64,000 bases of DNA from Pseudomonas fluorescens (GCF_040448305.1 NZ_CP148752.1:5681501-5745500); one strand, 5' to 3'; shown: positions 46,476 through 55,232, numbered from the stretch's first letter. Notes: generated by a model from the sequence alone, not told the origin. A program made the numbers and translations.

Positions 46476-48422
46476 ATGACTATCGGATCAAGTTACAACT
46501 ACCCTTCATACATCGCCAAGGAGGCCGCCCGAACAAAGCGCTCGGCTAAAAACAAATGGGCGGCTCGCTTTCCCAATCCTCCGGATTTGTGCTTTGACTA
46601 TCGTGCACTGGTAGAACAGGAAAACGGCATCGCCAGGGCAACTGACCCGCAACATAAAATCTGCATCATCGGCGCCGGCGTCACAGGCTTGACCGCCGCC
46701 AGAGAACTCTATCGCTGCGGCTTTACCCATATCACTCTCATCGAACAATCCAGACGCATCGGTGGCAGGCATCTGACCGTTCCCGGTAGCCGAAACTCGG
46801 CAGAAAGCCATACACCGTTTGAAATGGGCGCCATGCGCATGCCCTTCTTCAACCGGGCGGATGAGCCACCGACAGAAGGTCGGTCGCTGATGGCTTACTA
46901 CGCCAATCAATTTGAACTGGCGTTTTCAGACTTCGCCAACCCCGGTAGCCAATGGGTTAACTCGACAGGCATCTATCTCCGGGAGGGCAGCATGGGCGGC
47001 GGATCGGCGCCGCAAATGTTGATATGGAAAAACGAAGACGGCGTCACACCACCTCCCGGCGATGAATTGCAAAAGGTTTATGCCAAGTGGAAAGCCTTTG
47101 CCGATCGCATGACCCGCCACGTTGCTGAGCTCTATGCGAGCCAGGAATGGGAAGCCATATGGGCTTCTATCGTTGAAAAATACGAGTGTGTCTCGTTCCG
47201 CGACCTGGTCAGCATGCCAGCACTGGAAGCTTGGGATGGCCGCTCACCCGGGGATTTCGGCGGAATGGGAATGTCTGCGCAAGAGTCCGCAATTTTTTAC
47301 GCGATAGGTATAGGTGACGGTAGCTGGGGAGCTTTTTACGACGTCTGCTGCCTCTACCCTCTGCGTACCGCGATTTTCGGTTTCAGCAGCCAATTGCAAC
47401 TGATCCATGGTCGAGTGGACTCAAACGGCGATCCACTGGATTCGCCCTACCTGAATAGCGAAGCCGTTTTTGACTCAATGGGACAGAGTTTCGACAGGCC
47501 CCGCTACATCGGCCTCGCCGCTTTGGACGAATGCCTGCTGTTTGTGAAAACCGACGAAACCGGAAAGTCCATCTACGAACATTGCCTCGAAAGAAGCAAT
47601 GGGCTTCTCACCGACTCATCCGTCACAAAACTGGAAAAGCTGCCCAATCAAAAAATACGCGTCTATTACAACTGGAAACACAGTCAACCCGAGCAAATCC
47701 AGGAGCAATTTGATGACTTTGACTCGGTCATCATGACACTACCCTCCTGGCTGATTGAAACTCGAATCAAGCTCGAAAATTTCACCCGGGAGATGCTGCC
47801 TTTCGAGACGATTAACGCCTACAAAACCGCACACTGGGAAACTAGCTGCAAAGTGTTTGCACCGCTGAAAAAATCATTTCTCTCGAAAAACAAAAACATC
47901 CCGCAAGCCATCGTAACCGACAGTTTTATCCACGATGTCTATACCTACCGCTACAACGACAATTACAGCTATGACTGCATCCTGCTGAGTTATACCTGGG
48001 AAGATGACGCAACCAAGCTCGCCTCATTCAGCGATAAGGAGCTGGTATCAAAATGCGCCGAAGAGCTGGATCGCATACTCATGAACTCTGCCAACGTCCA
48101 GGAAAAAATCTCTCCCTACATCGGCATTGATCAAGCGGTTGTTCAGCGCTGGATCACTGATGAAAATGCTCTGGGTTGTGCCAAGCTTTACCGACCGGGC
48201 ACCTACTACGATGCCGTCGGCCTGATGAAATACAACCGGGACTTTGCTCATGTATCAGGCTTGTATTTGTCCGGCGAGTCATTTTCCGTCGATGCCGGTT
48301 GGACGGAGCCATGTTTTCGCGGTGCTGTCGATGCAGTGATTCATATCTGCAACAAAACCGCCGCGACCTTCAATGGCGGATTCTCCTTGAGCGACTACCC
48401 GCACTATCAAGTCAGAATCTGA
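46476..48422 (+). CDS. Flavin-dependent L-amino-acid 2-monooxygenase/oxidase family protein
   Basis: 648 residues, with an N-terminal extension of about 55 residues before the flavin domain. FAD-binding loop I62-IGAGVTG at 64-71, acidic residue E90, and RIGGRH at 94-99; E116-MGAMRMP matches the segment that carries the carboxylate-binding arginine in tryptophan 2-monooxygenase (here R121). SYTWEDD at 505-511 is a hallmark of the tryptophan, phenylalanine and lysine 2-monooxygenases. After G608-W-T-E611 there are four extra residues (PCFR) before GAV. Family members convert an L-amino acid into the amide with one carbon fewer, or into the keto acid. The gene is richer in A+T than its neighbours, pointing to transfer. 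The substrate is unknown. Confidence 0.82.
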   Translation: MTIGSSYNYPSYIAKEAARTKRSAKNKWAARFPNPPDLCFDYRALVEQENGIARATDPQHKICIIGAGVTGLTAARELYRCGFTHITLIEQSRRIGGRHLTVPGSRNSAESHTPFEMGAMRMPFFNRADEPPTEGRSLMAYYANQFELAFSDFANPGSQWVNSTGIYLREGSMGGGSAPQMLIWKNEDGVTPPPGDELQKVYAKWKAFADRMTRHVAELYASQEWEAIWASIVEKYECVSFRDLVSMPALEAWDGRSPGDFGGMGMSAQESAIFYAIGIGDGSWGAFYDVCCLYPLRTAIFGFSSQLQLIHGRVDSNGDPLDSPYLNSEAVFDSMGQSFDRPRYIGLAALDECLLFVKTDETGKSIYEHCLERSNGLLTDSSVTKLEKLPNQKIRVYYNWKHSQPEQIQEQFDDFDSVIMTLPSWLIETRIKLENFTREMLPFETINAYKTAHWETSCKVFAPLKKSFLSKNKNIPQAIVTDSFIHDVYTYRYNDNYSYDCILLSYTWEDDATKLASFSDKELVSKCAEELDRILMNSANVQEKISPYIGIDQAVVQRWITDENALGCAKLYRPGTYYDAVGLMKYNRDFAHVSGLYLSGESFSVDAGWTEPCFRGAVDAVIHICNKTAATFNGGFSLSDYPHYQVRI

Positions 48423-48436
48423 TCACATCCCCGTTT

Positions 48437-48465
48437 TAGAGCCATGCACGCAATACATGGCTCTA
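48437..48465. other. Perfect 10-base inverted repeat after the oxidase gene
   Basis: TAGAGCCATG and CATGGCTCTA flank a nine-base loop, 14 bases past the oxidase stop. There is no T run on the plus strand, so it is not a standard terminator; it may be a partial terminator, an mRNA 3' structure or a protein-binding palindrome. The rest of the 207-base gap to 48629 shows nothing definite. Confidence 0.6.
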
Positions 48466-48629
48466 CCTCTCGCGTCGGCTACCCATTGTCATCAAACATC
48501 ACTCCGATCCATTTTCGGACAAGGACTACGACCTAAACGGAAATAGCTGACTTACACCCCATTCCTGATTCCCCTCTTATACACACGCCATTTAACAGTT
48601 TGAAAAACAATAAAAAGAGGAACGACGGA

Positions 48630-49517
48630 ATGACTGAGCCAACAAGCCCTGTCCGTGTAGCAGTCGTGCAATTCGATCCACAAGTCGGCGTCGAGAAATG
48701 TGTAGGTAATCTGCGTCGCAGCCTGGAATTGGCGCTTGAAGCGGTAAACGGCGGTGCGAATCTCATCGTTCTGCCCGAGCTTTCCAATACTGGCTATTTC
48801 TTCAGTAATCGACAGGATGCCTTCGCCCACGCAGAAGCGGTTCCCGACGGGCCAAGCGTGCAGTGCTGGATCGACTTCGCCCGCGAACACAACGTTTACC
48901 TCGTGGCCGGTCTGGCCGAACGCGACGGCATGCGACTCTTCAACACCGGCGTTCTGGTGGGACCAGACGGTTTTATCGGCAAGTACCGCAAAGCCCATTT
49001 GTGGAATCTGGAGAAGCTCTGGTTCACCCCCGGCGACCTGGGTTTCCCGGTTTTCGACACACCGATCGGCCGCATCGGGCTGTTGATCTGCTGGGACATC
49101 TGGTTCCCGGAAGTGCCACGGATCCTCGCCCAGCAAGGCGCAGACATCATTTGCAGCCTGAACAACTGGGTCTGGACACCGCCGCCGCTGTTCGACGATG
49201 CCGGTAAGTGCATGGCGTCGTATCTGACGATGACCGCCGCTCACGTCAACAACGTGTTTATCGCTGCCGCCAGCCGGATCGGCGAGGAGCGCGGCGCGCG
49301 CTACCTGGGTTGCTCGTTGATTGCCGGAACCAACGGCTGGCCGATTGGCGCCGTGGCTTCGGCAGACAGGCAGGAAATCCTGTTTGCCGATATTGACCTG
49401 ACCAGCTCCCGCAGTGCGCCCATCTGGAACAACCTGAACGATCTGCATCGCGATCGCCGAGCCGATCTTTACGATCAGATGCTCGGCTACACCCAACACC
49501 CTTGCCTCCCACGTTGA
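48630..49517 (+). CDS. Nitrilase-superfamily carbon-nitrogen hydrolase (amidase)
   Basis: 295 residues from the ATG at 48630, with AGAGG nine bases upstream (a TTG ten codons earlier is less likely). The catalytic triad is E50 (VLPELSNTGY), K121 (GKYRKAHLWN) and C154 (LLICWDIWFPE). The latter context fits amidases and carbamoylases rather than true nitrilases. Following a 2-monooxygenase-like gene, it is the natural candidate to hydrolyse the amide product to acid and ammonia, as DavA does after DavB in lysine breakdown. The substrate is not proven. Confidence 0.88.
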   Translation: MTEPTSPVRVAVVQFDPQVGVEKCVGNLRRSLELALEAVNGGANLIVLPELSNTGYFFSNRQDAFAHAEAVPDGPSVQCWIDFAREHNVYLVAGLAERDGMRLFNTGVLVGPDGFIGKYRKAHLWNLEKLWFTPGDLGFPVFDTPIGRIGLLICWDIWFPEVPRILAQQGADIICSLNNWVWTPPPLFDDAGKCMASYLTMTAAHVNNVFIAAASRIGEERGARYLGCSLIAGTNGWPIGAVASADRQEILFADIDLTSSRSAPIWNNLNDLHRDRRADLYDQMLGYTQHPCLPR

Positions 49518-49533
49518 TCAGGAGGCCTATCCC

Positions 49534-50727
49534 ATGGAAGTTACAACCGACAAAAACCAACCATCGCGCAAATCACCGATTGATACAGCCGTCGTCCTGC
49601 TAATGATCGGCGCGACACTGCTGATCGCCTGGCTTTCTTTCAGCAACCGGACTTTCTGGGGAGCGCATTGGCCAGGTTACGGCGACATGGTATCGCTGCT
49701 ACCCGAACCGAGTGCCTGGTTGCGTTGGGTGTTAGGCGACATCAGCGAGGTGGCTTTCTACAAGCACGAGTTCGCCTCGATTGGCCTGCTGGCGGGCGCT
49801 TATCTGGCTTACTGGGCGAATCGAACGGGGAAATCCTGGCAAGGGTTTGCCATCTCCTATGGAACGGGACTTTGGCCCTGGCTGGTCACCAGTTCGTTGC
49901 TCGGGCTGCTGCTGAGCAATCTGCTGTGGGGCTGGACGGTGACAGCCACAACCTGGCAACCCACATTCGTTGCATTCGTCTCACTGCCAGCGGCGATGGT
50001 GCTGATGTTTGGCGGAGGCTGGAGGGTCACGATCAACGGCGCACTCATGGGCGCCGTACTCGTCACACCAATGTGCCTGCTGATCGTCAACTACGTGTGC
50101 CAACCGCTGGCCTTGCCTGCAGTGATTGGCAATGTGCTGGGCATGGCGGTTGCCAGTGTCCTGGCGTTTCTGTTTTGCCGCTATTGGCCGAACCTGGTGA
50201 AATCCAGGTCATCGCAAACGCCACCCGCCTCGATTGCCACCGCCAAGGCGCCTGACTATGGCGTCATCTGGAGCCTGCGTCGGATTCTGGCGGACTTTTC
50301 CGAAGCACCGTTCTTCGGCAATGAGCTGGCCAGCCTTGGCCTGATACTGGGTGCATTGCTGGCGTACAGCTTGAACCCTTCAAGCCCCGCGTACGGATCG
50401 GGCCTGTTGCTGCACATCATCGGCGCGCAGGCATTGGCCTCGGCCATTGGCGTGCTGATCTGGCGTCGACAATGGATGTTGCGCGGCTGGTATCCCACTT
50501 ACATCCCGCTGGTCTCAGTGGTGCCCGCGGCGATCCTAGCCTATGGCGGCAGCTGGCAGATTATCGTCTCAAGTGCACTACTGGGGGCATTACTCGCACC
50601 ACCGCTGGCCTGTGTGATTGCCAGGAAATTACCGGCCGACATGCACGCCTACATCGCCAATGTACTGTCGATGGCCATCAGCACACTGCTGATCGTGCCG
50701 CTGATCGGTTTTTTGATCGCAGATTAA
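49534..50727 (+). CDS. Unrecognised membrane protein with two homologous halves
   Basis: 397 residues, about ten to twelve hydrophobic segments. I do not recognise the family. The two halves resemble each other: LRWVLGDISEVAFYKHEFAS (near 63) with LRRILADFSEAPFFGNELAS (near 248); WQPTFVAFVSLPAAMVLMFG with WYPTYIPLVSVVPAAILAYG; and IGNVLGMAVASVLAF with IANVLSMAISTLLIV. Such duplication is common in transporters. A strong AGGAGG lies 11 bases before the start, 16 bases after the amidase stop, so the two are co-transcribed. A role in moving the amino acid, amide or acid is inferred from context. Confidence 0.7.
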   Translation: MEVTTDKNQPSRKSPIDTAVVLLMIGATLLIAWLSFSNRTFWGAHWPGYGDMVSLLPEPSAWLRWVLGDISEVAFYKHEFASIGLLAGAYLAYWANRTGKSWQGFAISYGTGLWPWLVTSSLLGLLLSNLLWGWTVTATTWQPTFVAFVSLPAAMVLMFGGGWRVTINGALMGAVLVTPMCLLIVNYVCQPLALPAVIGNVLGMAVASVLAFLFCRYWPNLVKSRSSQTPPASIATAKAPDYGVIWSLRRILADFSEAPFFGNELASLGLILGALLAYSLNPSSPAYGSGLLLHIIGAQALASAIGVLIWRRQWMLRGWYPTYIPLVSVVPAAILAYGGSWQIIVSSALLGALLAPPLACVIARKLPADMHAYIANVLSMAISTLLIVPLIGFLIAD

Positions 50728-50804
50728 TGCCCCAGCCATTCGGCTGTATCGCGGCCTCACAAGCGGATACAGCCACTTTTCATTACAAACAAGCGAGGTA
50801 TCCC

Positions 50805-51788
50805 ATGGACCTGCCCAAACTGTCCATCGCGGCACTTGGCGGCACGGTAAGCATGCAAGCGAGCAATGCCGGTGAAGGCGTCATCCCGACCGTCAGCGGC
50901 GAAGCCCTGCTGACTTCCATACCGGAACTGACGACACTGGCCGGAGTGACCGTCGAGACCCTCGGCCTGCTGCCCAGTGCGTCCCTGGATTTCGAGTTTT
51001 TGCTGAACGTATTGTCCTGGGCTGAGTTTCAGGTCAAACAGGGAGCCGTTGGGGTCGTGATAACCCAGGGCACCGACACCCTCGAAGAAGCCGCGGTGTT
51101 TTTGGATTACCTGTGGCCCTACGACACCCCCTTGGTGCTGACCGGTGCCATGCGTTCCGCAGCGCAACCAGGTGCCGATGGACCGGCCAATCTTCTGGAT
51201 GCATGTCGCGTTGCCTTGGCGCAGAACAGCCGGCAGCGCGGTGTCCAGGTCGTGATGAACGGACAGATTCATCAAGCGTGCAGCGTACGCAAAACCGATT
51301 CGCTGGCATTGCAGGCGTTTTCCTCTCCGGTCGTGGGGCCCGTGGGCCTACTGTTGGAAGACCGTGTTCACTACCTGCGCCCGCCGGGGCCGCGCACGGT
51401 GTTACCGTTGCCGCAACAGACCACACAGAAGGTTGCGCTGCTTGAGGCCTCACTTTCGGCCGACACCCTGCTACTGGAAAATATTCTCGCACTCGATTAC
51501 GACGGGCTGGTGATCGGCGGTTTCGGCGCCGGCCACATCTCGCAGCGCTGGGCGACAATGATTGAGCATATTGCCGAACGAATCCCCGTGATCGTTGCGA
51601 CCCGAACCGGCTCCGGCTCCACCGCACGTGCCTCTTACGGTTTTGGCGGTGGTGAAATGGACTTGATCCGCAAGGGGGCATCGATGGCGGGTTTTCTATG
51701 TCCGCGAAAAGCCAGAATTCTGCTCTGGCTGCTGCTTGGTTGCCAACGGCAGCACGAGCTTGCGCAGTATCTCAACGAAGACATTTGA
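50805..51788 (+). CDS. L-asparaginase family amidohydrolase
   Basis: 327 residues from ATG at 50805, after AAGCGAGG. Asparaginase/glutaminase fold: first catalytic threonine T14 in AALGGTVSM, second in the QGTDTLEEAA segment (T90-D91), and LVLTGAMRSA. No signal peptide is apparent, so it is probably cytoplasmic. It lies 77 bases after the membrane protein gene and ends the cluster before a terminator. It would release ammonia from asparagine or another amide; the active-site loop after GGT (VSMQASNAGEG) differs from the classical enzymes I remember, so the substrate could differ. Confidence 0.86.
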   Translation: MDLPKLSIAALGGTVSMQASNAGEGVIPTVSGEALLTSIPELTTLAGVTVETLGLLPSASLDFEFLLNVLSWAEFQVKQGAVGVVITQGTDTLEEAAVFLDYLWPYDTPLVLTGAMRSAAQPGADGPANLLDACRVALAQNSRQRGVQVVMNGQIHQACSVRKTDSLALQAFSSPVVGPVGLLLEDRVHYLRPPGPRTVLPLPQQTTQKVALLEASLSADTLLLENILALDYDGLVIGGFGAGHISQRWATMIEHIAERIPVIVATRTGSGSTARASYGFGGGEMDLIRKGASMAGFLCPRKARILLWLLLGCQRQHELAQYLNEDI

Positions 51789-51833
51789 CTTCAAAACAAT
51801 GTACAAACCTGTGGACGGAGGATTTACGCTGAC

Positions 51834-51864
51834 AAAAAAGGCCTGCAATCGCAGGCCTTTTTTA
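51834..51864. terminator. Bidirectional terminator between asparaginase and zapE
   Basis: AAAAGGCCTGC pairs with GCAGGCCTTTT around AATC, with A and T runs outside. It ends the amino-acid oxidase cluster on the plus strand and zapE on the minus strand. Confidence 0.92.
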
Positions 51865-51878
51865 TTTTCCGAATCGTC

Positions 51879-52973
51879 CTACGGCTTGTGCGCCCGGGCC
51901 AGGAATTCGTGGGATTGCATTTCCAGCAGTCGGCTGAGGGTACGCTGGAACTCGAAGTTCAGGCGGCCACCTGTGTACAGGTCTTTAAGCTCGACTTCGG
52001 CGGAGATGATCAGCTTCACGTTACGGTCGTAGAACTCATCGACCATGTTGATGAAGCGTCGGGCGATGTCGTCGGTGGTGACGCTCATCTGCTCGACATC
52101 GCTGAGCAGCACGGCGTGGAAGATCTTGCCCAGTTCGATGTAGTCGTTCTGGCTGCGCGGGCCGTCGCACAGTTCACGGAAGTTGAACCAGGCCACGTCA
52201 TCGCAGGTGCGCAGGGCACGAATTTCACGGTTTTCAATCATCAGCACGTCATTTTCGACCGCTGCCGTGCATTCCGGCGTCAGCGCACGGAAGCTCTTGC
52301 GCAGGCTTTCGTTGGCGGCTTCATCGAGTGGATAGTGGAACAGTTCGGCTTGTTCGAGGTGACGCAGACGATAGTCGACGCCGCTGTCGACGTTGACGAT
52401 CTCGGTATTCTGCTTGATCAGCGCGATGGCCGGCAGGAAGCGCGCGCGTTGCAGACCGTCCTTGTACAGGCCGTCCGGCACGATGTTCGAAGTCGCGACC
52501 AGGGTCACGCCATTCTTGAACAGTTCTTCCATCAGGGTGCCAAGGATCATGGCGTCGGTGATGTCGGAAACGAAGAATTCATCGAAGCAGATGACCCGGG
52601 CTTCGGTGGCGAAACGCTTGGCGATGATGGTCAGCGGGTTTTTCTCACCGCCCAGGGTTTTCATCTCTTCGTGCACGCGCTTCATGAAGCGGTGGAAGTG
52701 CGTACGGGTCTTTTCCTTGAAGGGCAGTGCTTCGAAGAAGGTGTCCACCAGGTAAGTCTTGCCGCGACCTACGCCGCCCCAGAAATACAGGCCCTTGACC
52801 GGGGTCTGATCCTTCTTGCCAAACAACTTGCCCAGCAGGCCCGGCTTGTTTTGCTCGGCCGCGACCAGGTCGTCGTACAGGCGCTGCAAATGACGCACGG
52901 CAGTTTCCTGTGCGGCGTCATGGAAGAATTCCGGGCGTTTCAGATCAGCTTGATATCGTTCTAGGGGCGTCAT
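51879..52973 (-). CDS. zapE: Cell division ATPase ZapE (AFG1 family)
   Basis: 364 residues. P-loop G66-GVGRGKT73 after VKGLYFW, Walker B-like VICFDEFFVSD and the AFG1 C-terminal segment. Associates with the Z ring in E. coli under stress or low oxygen. Lies downstream of trpS with a 90-base gap. Confidence 0.95.
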   Translation of the reverse strand: MTPLERYQADLKRPEFFHDAAQETAVRHLQRLYDDLVAAEQNKPGLLGKLFGKKDQTPVKGLYFWGGVGRGKTYLVDTFFEALPFKEKTRTHFHRFMKRVHEEMKTLGGEKNPLTIIAKRFATEARVICFDEFFVSDITDAMILGTLMEELFKNGVTLVATSNIVPDGLYKDGLQRARFLPAIALIKQNTEIVNVDSGVDYRLRHLEQAELFHYPLDEAANESLRKSFRALTPECTAAVENDVLMIENREIRALRTCDDVAWFNFRELCDGPRSQNDYIELGKIFHAVLLSDVEQMSVTTDDIARRFINMVDEFYDRNVKLIISAEVELKDLYTGGRLNFEFQRTLSRLLEMQSHEFLARAHKP

Positions 52974-53063
52974 AATTCGTTAGCAAGGCAACAAAAACGG
53001 GCCGACACTGTAGCGACGGCCCCGAGGAATGGCAATCGGCCCTTGGTCGGACCGAACCGTTGT

Positions 53064-54419
53064 TTATTCCTGAACCGGCGTCAGGGCGATGCGCAAGGCT
53101 TCGATGGCCGCGTCGCGTGCGGCGCTGTCGGCGAAGGCCGGGCTGTCGGCAACGCACTCGCCTTCCAGCCAGACGCTGAAGCTCAGGTCTTCACTGCGCA
53201 CGTCCAGATCCTGGCCCGCTTGCAGCTGCTTGGTCACTTGCCCTGCAGTTTTACCGTCGGCGAAGTTGCGCGACAGCAGCAGTTGTTCGCCATCGGCCGC
53301 CAGCAGACGGAAGCGGAAACTGCCGTCGTCTTCACGGAAGCTGACAAAACGCGCGGCCTTCACGGCTTTCTTCTTGGTGGTCGCCGCCACTTGAGCCTGG
53401 GCAACGAAGGAGCGCAGGCCCACCGCTTCACGCAGTTCGTCGAGGAAGGGTGTCGCTACCGAACGGGCCTTTTTCGCGCCGTGTTGCAGGATGTCTTCCA
53501 GATCCGCCGGGCGCTCGATCAGCTGGTTATAACGCTCGCGGGATTCGCCCAGTTCGTTGTCGAGCAACTGGAACAGACGATTCTTCGCCTCACCCCAACC
53601 CAGGCCCTGTAACAGTTCGCTGCGGAACTCGTCGGCCTGCGCCGGAGTGGCGAACGCCTGGAACAGAGTGAACAGGTGCGAGTTGTCCGGATCCTTGGCT
53701 TCGCCCGGCGCGCGGGAGTCGGTGACGATCCGCGAAATCGCGTCCTTCATCTCTTTGGCGCTGCTGAACAGTGGGATGGTGTTGTCGTAGCTCTTCGACA
53801 TCTTGCGGCCATCCAGGCCCGGCAACGTGGCGACGCTCTCTTCAATCAACGCCTCGGGCATGGTGAAGAACTCTTTGCCCTGGCCAAACAGATGGTTGAA
53901 GCGCTGGCCGATGTCCCGCGCCATTTCCACGTGCTGGATCTGGTCACGACCGACCGGCACCTTGTGCGCATTGAACATCAAGATGTCTGCGGCCATCAGC
54001 ACCGGGTAGCTGTACAGGCCCATGGTGATGCCGGCGTCGGGGTCTTCACCGGTCTCGACGTTCTTGTCCACCGAAGCCTTGTAGGCGTGGGCGCGATTGA
54101 GCAGGCCCTTGGCGGCAACGCAGGTCAGCAGCCAGGTCAGCTCAGGGATTTCCGGGATGTCGGACTGGCGATAGAACGTCACGCGCTCGACATCCAGGCC
54201 ACCGGCCAGCCAGGTCGCAGCGATTTCCAGACGCGAGCGCTGGATGCGCAGCGGGTCATCGCACTTGATCAGGGCGTGGTAGTCGGCCAGGAAGTAGAAC
54301 GAATCGGCATTGCTGTCACGGCTGGCGACGATCGCCGGGCGGATGGCGCCAGCGTAGTTGCCCAGGTGCGGCGTGCCGGTGGTGGTGATGCCGGTGAGGA
54401 TACGGGTACGAGTCGTCAT
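53064..54419 (-). CDS. trpS: Tryptophan--tRNA ligase with C-terminal extension
   Basis: 451 residues from MTTRTRILTGITTTGTPHLG; the frame up to 54443 adds eight residues without support. Class I synthetase: HIGH-type motif TPHLGNYAG near 14 and KMSKS in LDGRKMSKSYDNT near 198. The catalytic body ends near residue 345, where most bacterial TrpS stop; a lysine- and alanine-rich linker then leads to about 100 residues containing VSFREDDGSFRFRLLAADGE and LSRNFADGKTA, which look like a YegP/DUF1508 repeat. The extension is, from memory, usual in Pseudomonas. Confidence 0.96.
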   Translation of the reverse strand: MTTRTRILTGITTTGTPHLGNYAGAIRPAIVASRDSNADSFYFLADYHALIKCDDPLRIQRSRLEIAATWLAGGLDVERVTFYRQSDIPEIPELTWLLTCVAAKGLLNRAHAYKASVDKNVETGEDPDAGITMGLYSYPVLMAADILMFNAHKVPVGRDQIQHVEMARDIGQRFNHLFGQGKEFFTMPEALIEESVATLPGLDGRKMSKSYDNTIPLFSSAKEMKDAISRIVTDSRAPGEAKDPDNSHLFTLFQAFATPAQADEFRSELLQGLGWGEAKNRLFQLLDNELGESRERYNQLIERPADLEDILQHGAKKARSVATPFLDELREAVGLRSFVAQAQVAATTKKKAVKAARFVSFREDDGSFRFRLLAADGEQLLLSRNFADGKTAGQVTKQLQAGQDLDVRSEDLSFSVWLEGECVADSPAFADSAARDAAIEALRIALTPVQE

Positions 54420-54443
54420 GGGTAATCGCTTGTCAGACTGCAA

Positions 54444-55088
54444 TCAATTCGAGAGACGCGGCAGGATCAGATCCTTGAGATCGGTCAGCTTGCCATGAAA
54501 AAAGTGTCCGCATTCTGCCACTTTCAGCAGCTCATGGGGGCGTTCAAGCTTGTCGGACCACTCGTAAACCAGCTGCGGATCGATCACTTCGTCGGTTTCC
54601 GGCTGGATCAGGGTCAATTCGCCCTGTTGTGGCAGCTGATCCTGATCGCCCAGGCGCATGACCGCCGGCGCGACCATGAACAGGTGCTTGATTTGCTCGC
54701 CCTTGGCCTCAAGGCGCCCGCCGAGACTTGCGGCAACAAAACCGCCGAAGGAAAAACCGAACAAGGTCAGCGGCAATTCCGGGTGTCTGGCGCGAAACCA
54801 TTCGGCGACAGCCTGGGCATCATCGACTTCGCCGGTGCCCATATCATGTGTACCTTCACTGGCGCCGACACCACGGTAGTTGAAACGCAAGGTGATCAAA
54901 CCCGCATCGCGCGCGGTGCGCTGCAGGGTCGAGACCACTTTGTTGAGCATGGTGCCGCCCTGCACCGGGTTCGGATGGCAGATCAGCGCGAGGCCGCGCG
55001 GCTGCTCATTATCCGAGCTCTTGTTTTCCAGAAGCAGAGCCTCAAGCTGACCCACCGGGCCATCAATCACTACAGGGGTTTCACGCAT
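54444..55088 (-). CDS. Alpha/beta hydrolase
   Basis: 214 residues from MRETPVVIDGPVGQLEALL; upstream sequence to 55241 overlaps the promoter region of the divergent gene. Serine nucleophile elbow GFSFGGFVA near 109, oxyanion-side HPNPVQGGTMLNK near 40, C-terminal histidine in VAECGHFFHGKL. It resembles small serine hydrolases of the YfhR/dienelactone-hydrolase-like group; the substrate is unknown. It is upstream of trpS with a 24-base gap. Confidence 0.9.
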   Translation of the reverse strand: MRETPVVIDGPVGQLEALLLENKSSDNEQPRGLALICHPNPVQGGTMLNKVVSTLQRTARDAGLITLRFNYRGVGASEGTHDMGTGEVDDAQAVAEWFRARHPELPLTLFGFSFGGFVAASLGGRLEAKGEQIKHLFMVAPAVMRLGDQDQLPQQGELTLIQPETDEVIDPQLVYEWSDKLERPHELLKVAECGHFFHGKLTDLKDLILPRLSN

Positions 55089-55232
55089 AAGCAAGGAAGG
55101 AACTCCGTGACCTCGGATCAGGTCGACTCGTCTAGCAAATTGTCTGTGGCTGTCTATTGCGAGTGAATCGCGGTATACAGCGCAGGTTCGAGCCGTTAAC
55201 GTAAAGCAAAGCCGTTTATAGAGGAAGGACTC

